A DNA stretch of 34,738 bases from Promethearchaeota archaeon (lineage in GTDB: Archaea > Asgardarchaeota > Lokiarchaeia > Sigyniarchaeales > SOKP01): the NCBI GenBank assembly GCA_018238625.1, contig JABCSY010000039.1, forward strand, positions 1 through 34,738, read 5' to 3'. The notes under the pieces were generated by a model, which was not told the DNA's origin, ran no database searches, and saw nothing but the letters and a program-made list of their open reading frames with translations. A program made the position numbers and the translations under genes. This document shows, one piece after another, positions 16,185 to 25,136 of the stretch. Positions within the stretch are counted from its first letter, which is position 1, and the number at the start of each line of letters is the position of its first letter.

Positions 16185-17861
16185 TTATTGGATTGGATAT
16201 TTTCCGGATGTTTTTAGCGTTCTCATAATAGTTTTCATGTTGTTTACAGGTAATTCACGGGGGATTTCACATCCAAATGCCAACCAATATCCGCCTCCTT
16301 CAGCGGCTATCTTTAGTTTCTTAACACAGTCGTCAGAAACCCGTTTGGCATCAGCAATTGTGTGTAAATTATAATTTAGGTTGCCCATTATCGTAACTTC
16401 TCCTCGTAAAAGCTCTTTAGCTTTTACTAAATCAACTTGATAATCAAATTGAATTGCTCCTCCAGGATTAGTTTCTTTTGAAAAGTGTATACATTGAGGC
16501 ACATATCCACAACAATGAATTAGAGGGACCATCCCAAGTTTCTTAATCGCGTGGCACGCTTTTTTTTCCGGTTCTAAGCAAAATTCTTTGAAAAATGTGG
16601 GAGACATAAAATAAGCGGAGGTTTCTCCTACACCGATAATATCCGCACCCGCTTCATACATCGCTTTCGCGACCTCAATTTCGAAATCCGCATACCAATC
16701 CACAATTTCCTTAAATTCGTCAACATGATCAAAAATATAAAAGAGAGAGAGAGGATCAGCTCCAGATAACAAAGTAATCCCTTGAAATGGTCCTTCTGTC
16801 CAGCCAATTATAGGGACTTCGTCCCCAACTTCCTTTTTAGCTAGCTCTATAGCTTTAATTGACTCTGTTAACCTCCCAGCTTTATTTAAGTCCGGCATCT
16901 TTAGTTTTTGAAAATCTTTATACATAGTTGAGTGATTAAGTATTGGTTTTACAATTCGAGGGACATCGTCGTGAGGAAATTCGACTTTTGCTCCTAAAGC
17001 GCCCGCATACATTCCTACATCTGAAGAGAAGCATAAAGCGTCCCATCCAAAAGCTTTGTAAGCCTTCATTTGTCCTTCTACAAATTTCTCTGCTTTACTT
17101 ACATATGCAGAAAAAGGAATTTCAGCAAATTTTGCTGTGAATGTCTGAGCAAAGGGCATAAATGGAACCCTATCTGGTTCTTTATGCTTTACAGAGGTCA
17201 TAACGCGATCGTATGATGTCATTTCATCTTTTAAATCTTTAGAATATTCTTTTACTGTTTTCATCAATTCATTTACATCTTTAACGTATGCATCTACGTT
17301 GTATTTCGCAGCCATTGCTGGAGAACCCGCAGGACCGCTCAAAATAGTCCTTATTTTGTGGCGCACTCCAAGCTTCCACAATTCGTTTTCTAATTTTTCG
17401 ACTTGATCTTTTGATTGCATGAGATAAATCGCTGATGCTAGTATTCTAGCGTTAGATTCTTTAACTACTTGAGCAATTTTCTCGGGAGATACATCCGACC
17501 CCGCGTTGATTACTTCATACCCGTTAGCTTTAAGATTTGCTGATACAATATTAGTACCAATCGTCCAGGGTCCACCCATGACTCCAAGGACTATCTTCTT
17601 TTCGGGTTCTTTAGGTTCGTCAGATAAACCCAACGACTGTATTCCTACTTCAAAAGCTCCAGCTGATTTTATAATGTCGTCAAGATACATTCCTTTAATT
17701 TTATACTTCTTACTTACATCAGATAAGCCAGCTGATAAAGCTTGTATGATGTCTTCGCGTGAATCTCCTTGTCGAGAGGCCTTTCTTACTAGTTTTCCGA
17801 CACTTTTATAATCGCCCTTTGAAGTTGCTTCCGTTATTTGCTCAAGATTATCGTTTGACAT
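16185..17861 (-). CDS. Corrinoid-type (B12-binding-like) domain fused to URO-D/MtbA-like methyltransferase
   Basis: A 558-aa two-domain protein. Residues 1-75 form the helical cap of methyltransferase corrinoid proteins and 88-205 the Rossmann-like B12 domain. Residues 210-555 are a uroporphyrinogen-decarboxylase-fold domain of the MtaA/MtbA methyltransferase type. The likely zinc ligands His449, Cys451 (IHCCG) and Cys531 (FGCEIP) are present, as expected for enzymes that move a methyl group onto a thiol. The corrinoid domain lacks the D-x-H-x-x-G motif: the aligned stretch GPWTIG (97-102) has Gly for Asp and Trp for the cobalt-ligating His. Cobamide may be bound base-on, or not at all. It lies divergent from a GPH transporter, which suggests action on an imported compound. 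Start ATG 17861 with aaaggg upstream. Confidence 0.85.
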   Translation of the reverse strand: MSNDNLEQITEATSKGDYKSVGKLVRKASRQGDSREDIIQALSAGLSDVSKKYKIKGMYLDDIIKSAGAFEVGIQSLGLSDEPKEPEKKIVLGVMGGPWTIGTNIVSANLKANGYEVINAGSDVSPEKIAQVVKESNARILASAIYLMQSKDQVEKLENELWKLGVRHKIRTILSGPAGSPAMAAKYNVDAYVKDVNELMKTVKEYSKDLKDEMTSYDRVMTSVKHKEPDRVPFMPFAQTFTAKFAEIPFSAYVSKAEKFVEGQMKAYKAFGWDALCFSSDVGMYAGALGAKVEFPHDDVPRIVKPILNHSTMYKDFQKLKMPDLNKAGRLTESIKAIELAKKEVGDEVPIIGWTEGPFQGITLLSGADPLSLFYIFDHVDEFKEIVDWYADFEIEVAKAMYEAGADIIGVGETSAYFMSPTFFKEFCLEPEKKACHAIKKLGMVPLIHCCGYVPQCIHFSKETNPGGAIQFDYQVDLVKAKELLRGEVTIMGNLNYNLHTIADAKRVSDDCVKKLKIAAEGGGYWLAFGCEIPRELPVNNMKTIMRTLKTSGKYPIQ

Positions 17862-17864
17862 AAA

Positions 17865-17906
17865 TTTCCCTTTTAATTTTCATAATTTTCTTTTTAATTT
17901 TCATAA
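17865..17906 (-). repeat. 21-bp tandem duplication in the leader of the methyltransferase fusion gene
   Basis: On the minus strand two adjacent 21-bp units both begin ttatgaaaattaaaa and agree at 19 of 21 positions. They end directly at the start codon, and the second unit supplies the aaaggg ribosome-binding sequence. Each unit contains an ATG, but in a different frame from the gene, so these are not an N-terminal extension. Confidence 0.75.
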
Positions 17907-17985
17907 ATAGATGAATAAATATTGCATTAAGATGTTAATAAAGCTATATTTGCAAGGCAATTTTAAACAACAGATTTTCAAAAAG

Positions 17986-17997
17986 CTATATATAAAA
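17986..17997 (+). promoter_or_regulatory. TATA box for the GPH transporter gene
   Basis: ctatatataaaa, one of the best archaeal TATA boxes in the window. The expected start some 25 nt downstream leaves a leader of roughly 40 nt before the ATG at 18059. Predicted from sequence only. Confidence 0.5.
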
Positions 17998-18058
17998 CTT
18001 TGATTAAAGTATATTTAGTCTACAAATTAAAATTTATAAAAAAATATAGTGAATAAAA

Positions 18059-19450
18059 ATGAGTAATGAAGAAAAATCAGAATATTCCAAAAAAAAAGGG
18101 ATATTATTTGGTATCGGACAATTTTCTGATGCCATTGCTTCACAGATGTTTACAATTTACGTTTTCACATTCTACTACGCTGTAGTGGGTTTAGACGTTA
18201 ATCTGATTACGCTTGGATTTATATTATGGTCTATTTGGAACGCCATTAACGATCCTCTGCTAGGTGCTTTATCAGATCGGACGAAAACTAAATGGGGTAG
18301 AAGAACACCATACATAATTGCGTCTATTATCCCATTATGCATTATAATAGTATTATTATGGACACCCCCAACTAGTACACCGATCGCCTCTTTCATATAT
18401 TTCCTAGTTGTTATGGCATTATTTGACACATTCTATACGATGTACGACCTAAACTATTGCGCCTTATTTCCAGAGATGTTTCAAGGTTTAAGCGAAAGGG
18501 CAAAAGCGAGTGCCGTTAAACAAATTTTTACCGTGCTTGGTTTGCTTTTTGCTTTTCTATTGCCTACATTTATAATTACTGATTTAACGGATAGCGCTTA
18601 TATTACTGAATATATGTACGCTGGAATAGTGATGAGCGTTATAGTCTTGGTAGGAGCAATTATAATGATAAAGTTTGGAATAAAAGAAAGAACAGAATTT
18701 TCCGAGGATTACAAAACGGCACCATCGATAATTTCCTCGCTCAAGTTCTCGTTGAAAAACAAATCTTTTAGGATATTTATTATTATGAATGTATCATATT
18801 GGTACGTCGTAGGAATGCTTCCAATGGTCGCGCCCCTTTACGGAAAGTCTGTTTTGGGCATAAGTGATGCAATGCTACTCGGTATATTGCTAGGATTAGC
18901 TTTTATTTCAGCAGCGTTTTTTATGGCATTTTGGCGCTTTATCATTAATAAATTCGGAATGAAAAAGGGAGTTATGATCTCAATGGTTGTTTTCATAGTT
19001 TCTTTAGCCCCGTTTATGTTTATTTTCGATATAGCGACTGCTTTTATCGCGTTTATTTTTGTAGGAATAGGAATTTCAGGGGCAATATATTTTGGAGACA
19101 TCCTTCTTGCGGCAATTATTGACGAAGACGAATTAACAACTGGTACGAGACGAGATGGTGGTTATTACGGCATAAACGCTTTACTTACCAAATTATCTAC
19201 GATTTTAGTAATTCTTAGTATTAATGTTGTTTTCAATAGCGTCGGATGGGCCACCTTTGACCCAGTAGGAACGACTGAATACACAATTTTTGGACTTAGA
19301 AGTTTAATGTTCATTTTTCCCGCTGTTGCGTTAATAATAGGATTAATAGCAATTAGAAAATTCCCGCTAACAAAAGAAAAGTATGAAGACATAAAAGTTA
19401 AGCTTGAAGAACTACACGACCAAAAACGAGAGAAAACTCGTAGTAATTAA
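18059..19450 (+). CDS. GPH-family (MelB-like) major facilitator transporter
   Basis: A 463-aa protein with about 12 membrane helices. Residues 64-82 carry the glycoside-pentoside-hexuronide:cation symporter signature NDPLLG followed by SDRTKTKWGRR, located after the second helix as in MelB. A Lys/Glu-rich cytoplasmic tail closes it. Members import sugars, glycosides or other small solutes, coupled to Na+ or H+; the substrate cannot be read here. It is divergent from the methyltransferase fusion and heads a run of same-strand genes (hydrolase, acyl-CoA synthetase, amidase) spaced 65-125 nt apart. They may be co-expressed, though the individual TATA-like boxes argue for separate transcripts. 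A homologue lies at 33211-34599. Confidence 0.92.
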   Translation: MSNEEKSEYSKKKGILFGIGQFSDAIASQMFTIYVFTFYYAVVGLDVNLITLGFILWSIWNAINDPLLGALSDRTKTKWGRRTPYIIASIIPLCIIIVLLWTPPTSTPIASFIYFLVVMALFDTFYTMYDLNYCALFPEMFQGLSERAKASAVKQIFTVLGLLFAFLLPTFIITDLTDSAYITEYMYAGIVMSVIVLVGAIIMIKFGIKERTEFSEDYKTAPSIISSLKFSLKNKSFRIFIIMNVSYWYVVGMLPMVAPLYGKSVLGISDAMLLGILLGLAFISAAFFMAFWRFIINKFGMKKGVMISMVVFIVSLAPFMFIFDIATAFIAFIFVGIGISGAIYFGDILLAAIIDEDELTTGTRRDGGYYGINALLTKLSTILVILSINVVFNSVGWATFDPVGTTEYTIFGLRSLMFIFPAVALIIGLIAIRKFPLTKEKYEDIKVKLEELHDQKREKTRSN

Positions 19451-19515
19451 ACTTTAATTCTTTTTTTTTTTCCTATACTAAAACATAAATATTAAAGAAT
19501 AGATTTTTTAAAATT

Positions 19516-20346
19516 ATGAGCTTCGCAAAGATCAACGGTTTAAAATTGTCTTATCAGGTTTACGGAATAGGTTTCCCCGTAATCTTTATTCACGGTTATG
19601 GTGCAAAAAAAGAAATATGGAGAACTCAAGTAGTAGATATAAGTAAAGAATTCCAAACAATTACATTTGACATTCGCGGAACTGGAAAGTCAGATCGACC
19701 TAATATCCCATACACCATGAAAATGCTAGCTGAAGATGTGAAGGGCTTAATGGATTTTATTGGCGTTGAAAAAGTTCATTTAATAGGTCGTTCCTTTGGT
19801 GGAATGATTGCCCAAAATTTTGTACTACAATATCCTGAAAAAGTCGAAAAATTAGTGTTGATCGCTACTAATTTTGGTCGGACTGATACAGATTGGGTCG
19901 AGATTCCAAAAAAAGGGCGCCTTGAGGAGGTTGAGACGATAAAACTTGACCCATCAAAAGCTTTCAAGCAAAAATCGCGTTGGGTCTTTCACGTAAAGTT
20001 CAGAAAAGAGATGGAAGCTAATCCAAGCAAAAAATTCTTCGACATTTTTTCTATGGAAGATTTAATCAGAGAAAGTACAATCAATCCATCAAGACCCCAA
20101 GACATAATCAATCAAGCAGAGGCAATGAAAACACATTATACGCTAGAAAGATTACATGAAATTAAAAATAAAACTCTTTTGATAGCAGCTTCTCACGATC
20201 GACAAACGCCCGTTTCAGTTATGACTGAAATGCTTAAAAAAATCCCTAATAGCGAATTAAAAGTTATAAGTGAAGCAGGTCATTTTATGACGCTTTCAAG
20301 AGCATCGGAAGTTAACGATATAATTCTAAACTTTTTAAAAAATTAA
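19516..20346 (+). CDS. Alpha/beta-hydrolase fold enzyme
   Basis: A 276-aa single-domain alpha/beta hydrolase of ordinary length. The oxyanion-hole region HGYG is at 26-29, and FDIRGTGKSDRP at 51-62 is typical. The nucleophile elbow GRSFGG places Ser93, Asp228 (ASHDRQTP) and His256 (EAGHFM) as the catalytic triad. All triad residues are present, so it should be active as an esterase, lactonase or similar. The substrate is unknown, and C-C hydrolase or haloperoxidase-like activities are alternatives. A TATA-like cataaatatta at 19484-19494 lies about 27 nt before the ATG, the spacing of a leaderless archaeal gene. Cytoplasmic, with no signal peptide. It sits between a solute transporter and an acyl-CoA synthetase. 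Confidence 0.92.
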   Translation: MSFAKINGLKLSYQVYGIGFPVIFIHGYGAKKEIWRTQVVDISKEFQTITFDIRGTGKSDRPNIPYTMKMLAEDVKGLMDFIGVEKVHLIGRSFGGMIAQNFVLQYPEKVEKLVLIATNFGRTDTDWVEIPKKGRLEEVETIKLDPSKAFKQKSRWVFHVKFRKEMEANPSKKFFDIFSMEDLIRESTINPSRPQDIINQAEAMKTHYTLERLHEIKNKTLLIAASHDRQTPVSVMTEMLKKIPNSELKVISEAGHFMTLSRASEVNDIILNFLKN

Positions 20347-20459
20347 TATTTCTTAGTTAATCTAATTAATTTTAAAGATTTTTTTCTCTGTTAAACAAAT
20401 AGATTTTTATATCTTTAGAATAAAACTGTTTATTAAACAATTATATTAAAATTAATTTT

Positions 20460-22163
20460 GTGTTTAAAATGAAGGATTATTCAGATTGGGAACCGATTTA
20501 CGATTATGAAAATGAATCTCCGTATCTCGAAAATCACGAACGTCCATGGTTAAAGTATAGGGAGTCAAACATCCCAAAATCGATAAAATTTGACCCTATC
20601 CCGGTTCACGAATTTATTAAATTAGCAGCTAAACAATTCCCTAATAACGTGTGTGTTTATCACTTAGCAACTGATAAAAAATACACTTATCGCGAATTAA
20701 TTTATATTTCTGATAGATTAGCAAACGCTTTGGTACAATCGGGAGTAAAGAAGGGAGATCAAGTTGGAATTATGACAGGTAATTGTCCTGAATTTTTGTT
20801 TTGCGTTCTGGGTATAATGGAAACGGGAGCTATAGTAGTACCAATCAATCCCCTACTTAAAGAAGGCGACGTTGCTCACATTGTTAAAGAATCTGGAAAT
20901 ATGAATACGGTATTTGTGCATAAAGCGAACTTTAGAACTATAAAAAAGGTTCAAAAGAAAATAAAATTAGAAAATGTAATATTACTGCAAGCGGAAGCAG
21001 CTAAAGAAGGTACTATAACTTTCGAGGAATTTATAGAAGGTATAGCCCCAATCCAGCCAGATATAGAAATTGACCCCTCTAACGATCTAGCTGCATTATT
21101 GTTTACTGGGGGTACTACGGGATTACCAAAAGGGGTTATGTTAACTCATACTAATTTCGTTTCTTGTGCGCTTTCAACTCTGTTAATGGCAGGAGAAACA
21201 GAAGAAAGTGAGAGTACTTTTGGTAAAACCGTTAATTTATCAGTTATACCTTTATGTCATTCTTTTGGTTTTCTAGTTTTGATAGCAGCTTCTTTTGGAG
21301 CGGCCATGCTTGTAATGTTTCCCTCATTCAACGCTCCTGATATTCTAGAAGCAATTGAATATTATCGAGTTACTAATTACATTGGGGTTCCTGTTATGTA
21401 TCAAATGTTAATAAACTCCCCTGATTTTACAGAGCGAGACCTTTCTAGCCTTGAAGAAGCAAACTCTGGTTCGGCAGCTTTAGCTCCTGAATTGGCTAAA
21501 AAATGGGAAAAAACTGTTGGTACTAAAGTAGGTCAAGGTTTTGGCTTAACTGAAACATCGCCAATTACACATATAGCAGCAAAGTGGATGCCTGAAATTA
21601 TATCAAAGAGCATAGGCGTACCCATCATTGATACGGATGCAAAGATTGTTAATCCCGAAACCTTAGAAGAACTTAAACCGAACGAGATTGGGGAATTATT
21701 GATAAAAGGACCTCAAGTAATGAAAGGATACTGGAAAAGCCCCGAGGAAACTAATAAAACTATAAAAGACGGTTGGTTAAGGACGGGAGACCTCGCAAGG
21801 ATGGATGACCGAGGATATTTCTATATCGAAGGCCGAACTAAAGATATAATTAAATATAAAGGATACAAGGTTATGCCCCGAGAAGTCGAAGAAAAATTGT
21901 ACGAACACCCAGCTATTTTAGAGGCTGGAGTTGTATCCGCTCCAGACCCAAACATCGGCGAAACAATTAAAGCGTATGTAGTGTTAAAACCAGAATACAA
22001 AGATGGAAAAATTACTGAGCGAGATATTCTTGAATGGGCCAAAGAACGGTTAGCAGGATATAAATATCCTCGTAAAATTGAGTTTATAAATGTTTTACCA
22101 AGAACTACTGTAGGAAAAATATTCAGACGAAAATTAAGAGAAAGAGCCTTCAAAGAAAATTAA
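20460..22163 (+). CDS. Acyl-CoA synthetase (AMP-forming), long-chain-type
   Basis: A 567-aa ANL-superfamily enzyme with all core motifs. The phosphate loop TGGTTGLPKG is at 216-225, GFGLTET at 360-366, and TGD at 442-444 followed by GRTKDIIKYKGYKV. The C-terminal lysine Lys553 (TTVGKIFRR) is needed for adenylation. It activates a carboxylic acid with ATP and CoA; overall similarity suggests a fatty or medium-chain acid, but chain length cannot be told. The start is either GTG at 20460 or ATG three codons later at 20469. It follows the hydrolase and precedes the amidase, so it may activate an acid released by one of them. That link is inferred. Confidence 0.93.
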   Translation: MFKMKDYSDWEPIYDYENESPYLENHERPWLKYRESNIPKSIKFDPIPVHEFIKLAAKQFPNNVCVYHLATDKKYTYRELIYISDRLANALVQSGVKKGDQVGIMTGNCPEFLFCVLGIMETGAIVVPINPLLKEGDVAHIVKESGNMNTVFVHKANFRTIKKVQKKIKLENVILLQAEAAKEGTITFEEFIEGIAPIQPDIEIDPSNDLAALLFTGGTTGLPKGVMLTHTNFVSCALSTLLMAGETEESESTFGKTVNLSVIPLCHSFGFLVLIAASFGAAMLVMFPSFNAPDILEAIEYYRVTNYIGVPVMYQMLINSPDFTERDLSSLEEANSGSAALAPELAKKWEKTVGTKVGQGFGLTETSPITHIAAKWMPEIISKSIGVPIIDTDAKIVNPETLEELKPNEIGELLIKGPQVMKGYWKSPEETNKTIKDGWLRTGDLARMDDRGYFYIEGRTKDIIKYKGYKVMPREVEEKLYEHPAILEAGVVSAPDPNIGETIKAYVVLKPEYKDGKITERDILEWAKERLAGYKYPRKIEFINVLPRTTVGKIFRRKLRERAFKEN

Positions 22164-22227
22164 GATAAAAAAAATATTTTAAATTATTTAACACACTTTT
22201 TTTAATTAAATTCATCAGTAATTTATG

Positions 22228-22239
22228 TTTATATATAAC
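22228..22239 (+). promoter_or_regulatory. TATA box for the amidase gene
   Basis: tttatatataac lies about 54 nt before the ATG at 22288, leaving a leader of about 28 nt. A strong-looking promoter in front of a broken gene suggests the break is recent or a sequence error. Confidence 0.45.
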
Positions 22240-22287
22240 GTTAGCATAATTTACTTTAATAAGTTAAGATAAATTTAGGCGAAAAAT

Positions 22288-23703
22288 ATGAATAAAGAAG
22301 ATATTTGTTTTATGTCCGCTTGCGATATGGTTGATGCGATAAAAAACCAAGAACTAACATCCGAAGAAATAACCGAAACAATTATTGAAAGAATTGAGAA
22401 AATAAACCCAATTATTAACGCGTATTGTACTCCTACTTTCGATTTGGCAAGAGAGATGGCGAAAAAAGCCGACGATGCGGCTAAAAAAGGTGCCAAATTA
22501 GGTAAATTGAACGGTGTTCCAACATCAATTAAAGATCTTGCAATGACTAAGGGAATTAGAACGACTTTTGGATCGAAAATATACGAACATTTTATCCCAG
22601 ATGAAGATGTTACTTATGTAAAAAGACTTAGAGAGGCAGGTTGTGTTATTCTAGGAAAAACTAACACCCCAGAATTTGGGTTTAAAGGAGCTACAGATAA
22701 TCTAATTTTTGGTATCACACGCAATCCATGGAATCTAAAAAAGACTTCTGGAGGATCGAGTGGCGGGGCTGCTGCCTCAGTCGCTTCTGGGATGGGGCCA
22801 TTAGCGCAAGGGTCCGATGGAGGGGGCTCTATTAGGCATCCCGCTGGTTTTTGCGGAGTATATGGCATTAAACCAAGTTTTGGTCGAGTAGCTATATATC
22901 CTAGAAAAACACTTATGGCTCAAACTTTATCTGTTGCTGGGCCTATTGTAAGATATGTAAAAGACGCGGCGCTGATGTTGGATGTTATGAAAGGCTTTTA
23001 CGAAGGAGACAGATTTTCAATACCATCAGATAATATCAAATATTTAGAGTTAATGAACGAAAAACCTGAAAAATTAAAAATTGGCTAAACCTTAGACTTA
23101 GGCTTCGCGAAAGTTATTGACCCTGAAGTAGAAAACTCAATATTAAATTCGATAACTAAATTTGAGGAATTTGGTTGGAGTATTGAAAAAGTCAAAATGA
23201 AGTTAAAACCTGAAATGCCATTTTATACTTTTTGGATTTCAATGCTTGCTTATGATTTGAAACAAAAATTAAAAGAATGGGAAGACAAAATGGATCCCGA
23301 TATAGTAAAAATGGTCAAAGGAGGATTAGGATACGATGGGATGGCGCTACCAAAAGCGTTCGCTGCTCGTAACAAAGTACATGATATAATTTTCAAAATT
23401 TTTCAAGAATTCGATATTTTAATAACCCCTACAACGGCTGTTCCAGCTTTTGATTTAGGTATAATGTTTCCCAAAAAAATTAACAACATTAATGTTTCAC
23501 CCACAGGTTGGCAACCATTTTCGTTCCCTTTCAATTTATCAGGAAACCCCGCCGCAACGATTCCATGTGGATGGTCTAGCGAGGGATTACCTATCGGGAT
23601 GCAGATTGTCGGAAGAAGATTTGACGATTTAAAAGTGTTACAAGTTTCAAAAGCTTTTGAAGAAATAGCACCTTGGCAAGATAAAAAGCCTAACTTTGAT
23701 TAA
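22288..23703 (+). pseudogene. Amidase-signature enzyme interrupted by one in-frame TAA
   Basis: Reading one frame from ATG 22288 to the stop at 23701-23703 gives a full-length amidase of 471 codons broken only by TAA at 23086-23088. The first part (266 aa) holds the complete Lys-cisSer-Ser triad: Lys82 (SIKD), Ser157 (TSGGSSGG) and Ser181 (GSDGGGSIRHPA). Directly after the stop the frame continues with TLDLGFAKVIDPEVE, the expected sequel to KLKIG, and the C-terminal 200 residues look intact (GNPAATIPCGW, GLPIGMQIVGRRFDD). A single base change from TAT or TAC would explain it. TAA is not a known selenocysteine or pyrrolysine codon. The alternatives are a young pseudogene, a sequencing error, or a truncated product; an internal ATG at 23197 exists but would lack the triad. 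Confidence 0.88.
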
Positions 23704-23747
23704 TTTAATTTATTTCTCTTTTTTATTTTCATTTTAAACAAAATTTT

Positions 23748-23772
23748 TTACATCTAATTAATTTGATAATCA
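23748..23772. repeat. 25-bp direct near-repeat, left copy
   Basis: ttacatctaattaattt followed by gataatca; it matches 24236-24260 at 23 of 25 positions. It lies just beyond the stop codon of the small membrane-protein gene. Confidence 0.6.
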
Positions 23773-23775
23773 CGG

Positions 23776-24162
23776 CTAAATTTCCCGGATTTTTGCATAG
23801 ATAAAAGTTTCAAATACTGCCATTACAAGCCAAGACAAGCTAAGGATTAAAAATAGTGCATTTCCGTATGGATCTAAGATGAAAAATAAAAAATGAGCCA
23901 CACATACAATATATCCAAGAATTAAAGCAATCAGATAGAGATTATTATCTTTCCTTACTTTAAGATGGGTTAATTTCCCCTTTAAGAGGAGAATTGTTGT
24001 GCTTACTCCTATAATCAAAATAGTAATGGATACGAAGAAACCAAATCCGTCAACAATAATGAATGTGTAAAAAAAAAAACCAAAAATGCTAATGATGATC
24101 AATAAATAAGAAAAGATCAGTTTTTCTTTTTTTATTAGGATTTTTTCTTTAGATTTATTCAT
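23776..24162 (-). CDS. Small four-helix membrane protein, unrecognised
   Basis: A 128-aa protein with four predicted membrane helices (about 15-36, 40-60, 74-95 and 100-121) and a basic N-terminus. No family is recognised. The open frame extends upstream to 24261, but ATG 24162 is preferred. It has agagaag about 5-10 nt upstream, the added 33 residues look non-conserved, and the longer start would run into the repeat and the promoter of the divergent TrmJ-like gene. A minus-strand TATA-like atttaaatattt about 50 nt upstream also fits the shorter start. The gene lies between two copies of a 25-bp near-repeat, one after the stop and one upstream of the start. Confidence 0.6.
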   Translation of the reverse strand: MNKSKEKILIKKEKLIFSYLLIIISIFGFFFYTFIIVDGFGFFVSITILIIGVSTTILLLKGKLTHLKVRKDNNLYLIALILGYIVCVAHFLFFILDPYGNALFLILSLSWLVMAVFETFIYAKIREI

Positions 24163-24235
24163 AATATTTCTTCTCTCTAACCAAAAATAAATTTCGCTAT
24201 TAAAAATTAATCGCCTTAAATATTTAAATGTTAGT

Positions 24236-24260
24236 TTACATCTAATTAATTTACTAATCA
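24236..24260. repeat. 25-bp direct near-repeat, right copy
   Basis: ttacatctaattaattt followed by actaatca. Second copy of 23748-23772, located between the small membrane-protein gene and the divergent TrmJ-like gene. Confidence 0.6.
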
Positions 24261-24289
24261 TGACTTAACTCAACAAAAGCGACAATAAT

Positions 24290-25132
24290 ATGAATAAGAA
24301 ACTTCTAAAAAATAATATATCCACTTTCCAAGAAACTCAAGTAGCAGAAGAATACCGCAACTTAAACTTTTCAATTGTTCTAATTCAACCAGAACACGCT
24401 GCTAATATCGGAGCTATAGCCCGAGTAATGAAAAATTTTAACTTTAAAAGATTAGTAATTTTTAGCCCAATCGAAAAAACAGATAAAATAAAAAGCTATA
24501 AAACTCAAGGGTACGCCATGCACGGTAAAGATGTTTTGTTTAACTCTGAAATTATAACTATCAATGACAAAAAAGATTATCTAACCAAATATAAAGAATT
24601 AATGGAGCGATTTGATTTAGTAATCGCTACTACGGCAAAAGGAAAGCATTTTAGGAACATCAGGAGGCTATCTATCTTCCCAAACGATCTAACCCTACCA
24701 ATCTCTGAGAATCCACTACAAATTGCTTTAGTTTTTGGAAAGGAATCGCATGGACTAACGAACGAAGAGATTGAAGTTGCTGACATCTTGTTGAGGGTCC
24801 CTACTAGCAATTCCTATCCTACTTTAAACCTTTCTCAAGCGTGTGGCATAATTTTATACGAGATTTTCAAAAAAATTAATATTATTAATATTGGTCGAGG
24901 AGTAAAACCCGTTTTGTTGGCAAATAAGAACGAGAAGCATGTGCTTTACGATATTATCAATCAATTAATTGCGAAACTGAAAATACGCACACATAAAAAA
25001 GAGAACGTTTTCTTCGCATTTAAAAACGTATTTGAAAGGGCTTTTATATCTAGGAAAGAAATAAGCCTTATATTAAGCGTATTCTCAAAATTAGATTCCT
25101 TAATAAAAAAGAGAAAATTATATAAAAATTAA
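24290..25132 (+). CDS. SpoU/TrmH-superfamily RNA 2'-O-methyltransferase, TrmJ-like
   Basis: A 280-aa SPOUT-fold methyltransferase. Motif 1 is EHAANIGAIARVMKNF (35-50, with Asn39). Motif 2 is LVFGKESHGLTNEE (147-160) and motif 3 is YPTLNLSQACG (176-186). The order and spacing match TrmJ, which methylates the 2'-hydroxyl of position 32 in tRNA in archaea and bacteria using S-adenosylmethionine. The C-terminal helices (217-275) correspond to the TrmJ extension. An N-terminal 25-residue polar leader is longer than usual. The gene is divergent from the small membrane-protein gene and its stop is 4 nt from that of the convergent small gene at 25137. The exact target nucleotide is inferred from family resemblance. 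Confidence 0.88.
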   Translation: MNKKLLKNNISTFQETQVAEEYRNLNFSIVLIQPEHAANIGAIARVMKNFNFKRLVIFSPIEKTDKIKSYKTQGYAMHGKDVLFNSEIITINDKKDYLTKYKELMERFDLVIATTAKGKHFRNIRRLSIFPNDLTLPISENPLQIALVFGKESHGLTNEEIEVADILLRVPTSNSYPTLNLSQACGIILYEIFKKINIINIGRGVKPVLLANKNEKHVLYDIINQLIAKLKIRTHKKENVFFAFKNVFERAFISRKEISLILSVFSKLDSLIKKRKLYKN

Positions 25133-25136
25133 GATT

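Noticed and set aside
22288..23703. Recoding of the amidase stop as selenocysteine or pyrrolysine
   Set aside because: The codon is TAA, not TGA or TAG, and the position is not catalytic, so recoding is unlikely.
24163..24261. 33-residue N-terminal extension of the small membrane protein
   Set aside because: It would run through the 25-bp repeat and promoter region. The ATG at 24162 has a ribosome-binding sequence and starts the clean four-helix protein.
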